Both the position numbers and the translations under genes were made by a program. Source: Ignavibacteriota bacterium (GTDB lineage Bacteria; Bacteroidota; Ignavibacteria; SZUA-365). From it: a stretch of DNA of 64,000 bases. Numbering within the stretch: the stretch's first letter is position 1; the number at the start of each line of letters is the position of its first letter. The stretch covers positions 62,001 through 126,000 of the forward strand of contig JACRFB010000013.1 in the NCBI GenBank assembly GCA_016218045.1, written 5' to 3'. This document shows, in pieces, positions 61,477 through 64,000 of the stretch. The notes beneath the pieces were generated by a model. It was not told the origin of the DNA. It saw only the letters and a program-made list of their open reading frames with translations, and made no database searches.

Positions 61477-62268
61477 ATGATACCCCTCCCGCGAAACGGT
61501 CCTCCACTTCAACGACATCGCGGCATTCTCTTTGCCGCGGTTCTGATAGGTTTTACTACTGCGACGGTATCCGCTCAAACCCCCGAGTCGATCGCTGATA
61601 TCGATCGAGTGTTCCGCGATATTTACGAGTTGCGGGCCTCCCGGAAAGATGCAGCCGCACGGATGAAGGCAGTCGCCGCATTCCTTAAAAGGCATGCTGT
61701 GGCGATGACCTCGACCGCCGCGCCTCGTTCGTCGTGGGTTTTTCCCTTACGTGGCTATGGACCTGCTGCTATAGGAGGAAAGAACGGAGAAGGGTATCGC
61801 GCAGCAGCGTCATACGATTTCTTTGACGGCAATTCGCACGGCGGACACCCGGCACACGACGTGTTTATTCGCGACCGCGATTACGATGACAAGGATGACC
61901 GCACAAAGCAGCCGGTTGAAGTCTTATCGATAACTAGTGGCGTGGTTGTATGTATCAATCGTGAATGGACACCGGACAGTATGGATTCGAAACGCCGCCA
62001 ATCCATTCGTGGAGGCAAGTATGTGTGGGTGTACGATCCTGGCTCCGACGGCCTGATGTACTACGCGCATCTACGAGAAGTTTCCTGTGTGATTGGGCAA
62101 TTCGTTGGACCGGGTGATCTGCTCGGTACTGTTGGACGAACTGGAAAAAATGCTTTTCCGCACAGATCTCCGACACATCTGCATTTGATGTTTCTTGCGA
62201 TGAACAACGGTCACCCACGACCAGAGGATATTTTCGCCGATCTCAAAAAGGCGATGCTCGCACGTTGA
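61477..62268 (+). CDS. M23 family metallopeptidase (263 aa)
   Basis: Exported peptidoglycan-endopeptidase-like protein. Signal peptide at about residues 13-33 (GILFAAVLIGFTTATVSAQ). The LytM/M23 domain contains the zinc-ligand motif H124-x-x-x-D128 (GHPAHDVFIRD), VLSITSGVVVCINREW, GLMYYAHLREV and GDLLGTVGRTGKNA. The final THLHLMF supplies the HxH pair near residue 240. All zinc and catalytic His residues are present, so it is probably an active peptidase cutting peptide cross-links, or a divisome-type regulator. It follows smc by 44 bp and precedes the NusG-domain protein. Confidence 0.85.
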   Translation: MIPLPRNGPPLQRHRGILFAAVLIGFTTATVSAQTPESIADIDRVFRDIYELRASRKDAAARMKAVAAFLKRHAVAMTSTAAPRSSWVFPLRGYGPAAIGGKNGEGYRAAASYDFFDGNSHGGHPAHDVFIRDRDYDDKDDRTKQPVEVLSITSGVVVCINREWTPDSMDSKRRQSIRGGKYVWVYDPGSDGLMYYAHLREVSCVIGQFVGPGDLLGTVGRTGKNAFPHRSPTHLHLMFLAMNNGHPRPEDIFADLKKAMLAR

Positions 62269-62356
62269 TTCGCCACAACGCGGCCTACTCGCACTGTCCG
62301 ACAACACCGACCGACAGACTACTGCAGACACGCTCAACACACACAGAGAACTCAGC

Positions 62357-62995
62357 ATGAACCGGCGACAGTTTTTCCGATTCGGGTTGTCCGGACTCAA
62401 AGAATCGGTCAAGAAATCCGCTCCGGAAATAGTGCGGCCCGCACTGGGCGTTTTGCCATTTGACGTGACTATCCTCACAGATAAACCCGAAGTTGCGGAG
62501 ACGGTCGCCGGCGAATTACTCCGAGAACATTTTGGTGAGCGGATGATTCGTCTCAAACAAAGCGTGTTATCTGGAGTCTACCCCGGTGGCGTGTTGCTTC
62601 ATGAACGGAACATTCTCCGATCGCACTACGATGGCGTCTCCCTCTTTCATGGCGCACTCGGGCTTCTGGAAAGGGAGCTTGGTCTTCCCGCGATGCAAAA
62701 CAATCCTACCTTGATCCGTTTTACGAATATCATGCCTCCGATGAGTAGAAGTGTCGAGGTGTTCCGCAGAGAGGAGATGTTGCTTGCACTCCCACTATCG
62801 GAAAACGGGAACTTCGATATCGAGGGCGAATGCGGTACGCTGCGGTTGACAGTGCATGCGGGCTCCTTTCGGATCTCCGATGCACAGTGCAGACATAAAA
62901 CCTGTATAGCACATCCCCCGATAATCACCCCGGGACAACGGATCACGTGCGTACCGAATGCAATAACCGCAATTGTTGGTGCACATTTGGGATAA
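62357..62995 (+). CDS. NusG domain II-containing protein (212 aa)
   Basis: Starts with MNRRQFFRFGLSGLKES, which looks like a short Tat-type or cytoplasmic leader. The N-terminal half has LPFDVTILTDKPEVAETVAG and HYDGVSLFHGALGLLERELG, not assigned. The C-terminal region matches the NusG_II (PF07009) domain: FDIEGECGTLRLTVHAGSFR, ISDAQCRHKTCIAHPPI and ITPGQRITCVPNAITAIVG, with the usual C-x4-C pair. NusG_II proteins are envelope or redox-associated proteins of unknown role. The gene lies 88 bp after the M23 gene. Confidence 0.7.
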   Translation: MNRRQFFRFGLSGLKESVKKSAPEIVRPALGVLPFDVTILTDKPEVAETVAGELLREHFGERMIRLKQSVLSGVYPGGVLLHERNILRSHYDGVSLFHGALGLLERELGLPAMQNNPTLIRFTNIMPPMSRSVEVFRREEMLLALPLSENGNFDIEGECGTLRLTVHAGSFRISDAQCRHKTCIAHPPIITPGQRITCVPNAITAIVGAHLG

Positions 62996-63128
62996 TTGAT
63001 CCTGACATCTTTTTTTAATCCTGTGTATCTTGCGCAGTTTCTTGGAGAGTCACGATGGCATCGTGCGGACCGCACTGCCGGGTTGGAGTGTTTCATCACA
63101 CTTGTTCAACGTCCCGCGAAATACCCCC

Positions 63129-64000
63129 ATGCTGAGAAGGCCGCTTCCTCTCGCAATTCTCTTTTTCTGTGCGACGCAGTGTACGTTCGCGCAGTATGAT
63201 GCCGACCATCCTGAGGATTCGGTCTATGCATCACCCGGTAGAATCGGGCTTGGTCTTCGCTTCGGTGCTGTGCGTTTTATCGGTGATGTCAAAGACAGGT
63301 CTGACTTCGAAGGAACAAGCACTCCTTTCCACCTCGGTGCCGATGTATTGCTCCATTACCGGTTGTGGCAAGCCGTCCAGGGAACAAACGCCATGCGGAT
63401 CGGCCTCGAAGCGGCCGCTGGATTCCGCGCGTTGGGTGCGTCGCACCGGACCTACGAGTTTCGCACCGATGTGTATCCGGTCAGCGGATCTGCAACCATC
63501 GAGTTTTACTCCATGGCAGCACTCCGGCCGTTTGTATCCGTTGGCATCGGTGCATTGCCGTACCGCATGAAGGAGGTTAGAAACATCCTTACTGGGGAGA
63601 GGGCGAAGGATGCCACCGGGACAAGCTCGGGTGTGGCATTCTGGGTACCACTGCGGATCGGTCTTCGATACACGATTTCACCGAGAATTGACGTGCTTGG
63701 AACAATTGAACGATCGGTCACCCTGACGGATCGTCTCGACGGTATTGCGAGCAGCAGTCTGGATTGGATGAACGACAATTTCGATTTTTTCTCCGTCGGC
63801 GTGGCGTGGTATTTCCTGAGCTCAAATAACACCGACCCATATGGCGACAACATCTATACTCAGCCGGTAGTGGTCGCCGTCGATCCGGCGCGTGATAGCG
63901 ATTCCGACGGGCTCCGAGACCTGGAGGAAATCACGGAATACAAGACCGATCCCTATAATGCGGATAGTGACGGAGACGGGTTGCGGGATGGCGAAGAAAT
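63129..64000 (+). CDS. Outer-membrane barrel protein with TSP3 repeats, 3' end truncated by window
   Basis: Partial gene, still open at the window edge (290 codons). Signal peptide (RPLPLAILFFCATQCTFAQ). An eight-stranded-type beta-barrel spans about residues 35-235 (GLGLRFGAVRFIGDVKDRSD, FHLGADVLLHYRLWQAV, LRPFVSVGIGALPYRMKEVR, RIGLRYTISPRIDVLGTIER, FFSVGVAWYFLSS). The last 30 residues are thrombospondin type 3 calcium-binding repeats (DSDSDGLRDLEEITEYKTDP, NADSDGDGLRDGEE). This is the start of an OmpA-family protein whose peptidoglycan-binding domain would lie beyond the window. Confidence 0.8.
   Translation, partial: MLRRPLPLAILFFCATQCTFAQYDADHPEDSVYASPGRIGLGLRFGAVRFIGDVKDRSDFEGTSTPFHLGADVLLHYRLWQAVQGTNAMRIGLEAAAGFRALGASHRTYEFRTDVYPVSGSATIEFYSMAALRPFVSVGIGALPYRMKEVRNILTGERAKDATGTSSGVAFWVPLRIGLRYTISPRIDVLGTIERSVTLTDRLDGIASSSLDWMNDNFDFFSVGVAWYFLSSNNTDPYGDNIYTQPVVVAVDPARDSDSDGLRDLEEITEYKTDPYNADSDGDGLRDGEE

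Overview
The window looks like a chromosomal segment of a free-living member of the Bacteroidota/Ignavibacteriota/Kapaibacteriota (FCB) lineage. The reasons are six secreted proteins ending in type IX secretion (T9SS) sorting domains, many lipoproteins with short Cys lipoboxes, a TonB receptor with an N-terminal carboxypeptidase-like domain, a PorE-like propeller/OmpA-type lipoprotein, and at least one TAnnTTTG-type promoter element. No tRNA, rRNA, CRISPR array, prophage or transposase was recognised. The DNA is moderately GC-rich, with AT-richer patches at about 21-23 kb and 27-31 kb inside secreted-protein genes.

Layout. 0-4 kb: a minus-strand metal-uptake-like cluster (small His/Cys secreted protein, ZnuD-like TonB receptor, lipoprotein) with a palindrome upstream. 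3.8-7 kb: FtsX/MacB-type permease, peptidase T, an AhpD-like protein and a possible small RNA. 7-12 kb: an ECF sigma factor, a probable dual-membrane-spanning anti-sigma factor, a lipoprotein and a T9SS cargo protein. 12-20.5 kb, minus strand: a glycosidase-like T9SS protein, then the most unusual locus here. That locus is a four-gene run encoding an unrecognised helical protein, a soluble zinc-finger anti-sigma-like protein, and two tandem paralogues that join a cytoplasmic Lon-protease-like domain to a transmembrane helix and an extracytoplasmic FG-GAP-like domain. 20.5-33 kb: accessory secreted proteins (beta-helix, FN3, LamG and a 2000-residue modular protein with an HExxH motif), a 17-unit 21-bp tandem array and a TolB-like lipoprotein. 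33-38 kb: a barrel/lipoprotein/PorE-like operon. 38-47 kb: PQQ-type sugar dehydrogenase, lipid kinase, PurC, a DUF3788-like protein, a large beta-helix T9SS protein and AnmK. 47-64 kb: housekeeping and envelope genes: class II ribonucleotide reductase with a long structured leader, rpmH-rnpA-yidD-yidC, a perfect parS site inside a terminator hairpin, rlmI-like methyltransferase, a membrane-anchored GH2-like pseudoenzyme, smc, an M23 peptidase, a NusG-domain-II protein and the start of a barrel/TSP3 (OmpA-type) protein cut by the window end.

Common themes. The rpmH cluster, parS and smc suggest that the right end is origin-proximal, although dnaA is not next to rpmH. The intergenic regions carry a dispersed family of degenerate heptamer tracts (five arrays, some reaching into gene ends). 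Envelope sensing appears twice: once as sigma plus dual-membrane anti-sigma, and once as the Lon/FG-GAP operon, which I regard as the best candidate for an undescribed system. All functional assignments are from sequence reading alone.
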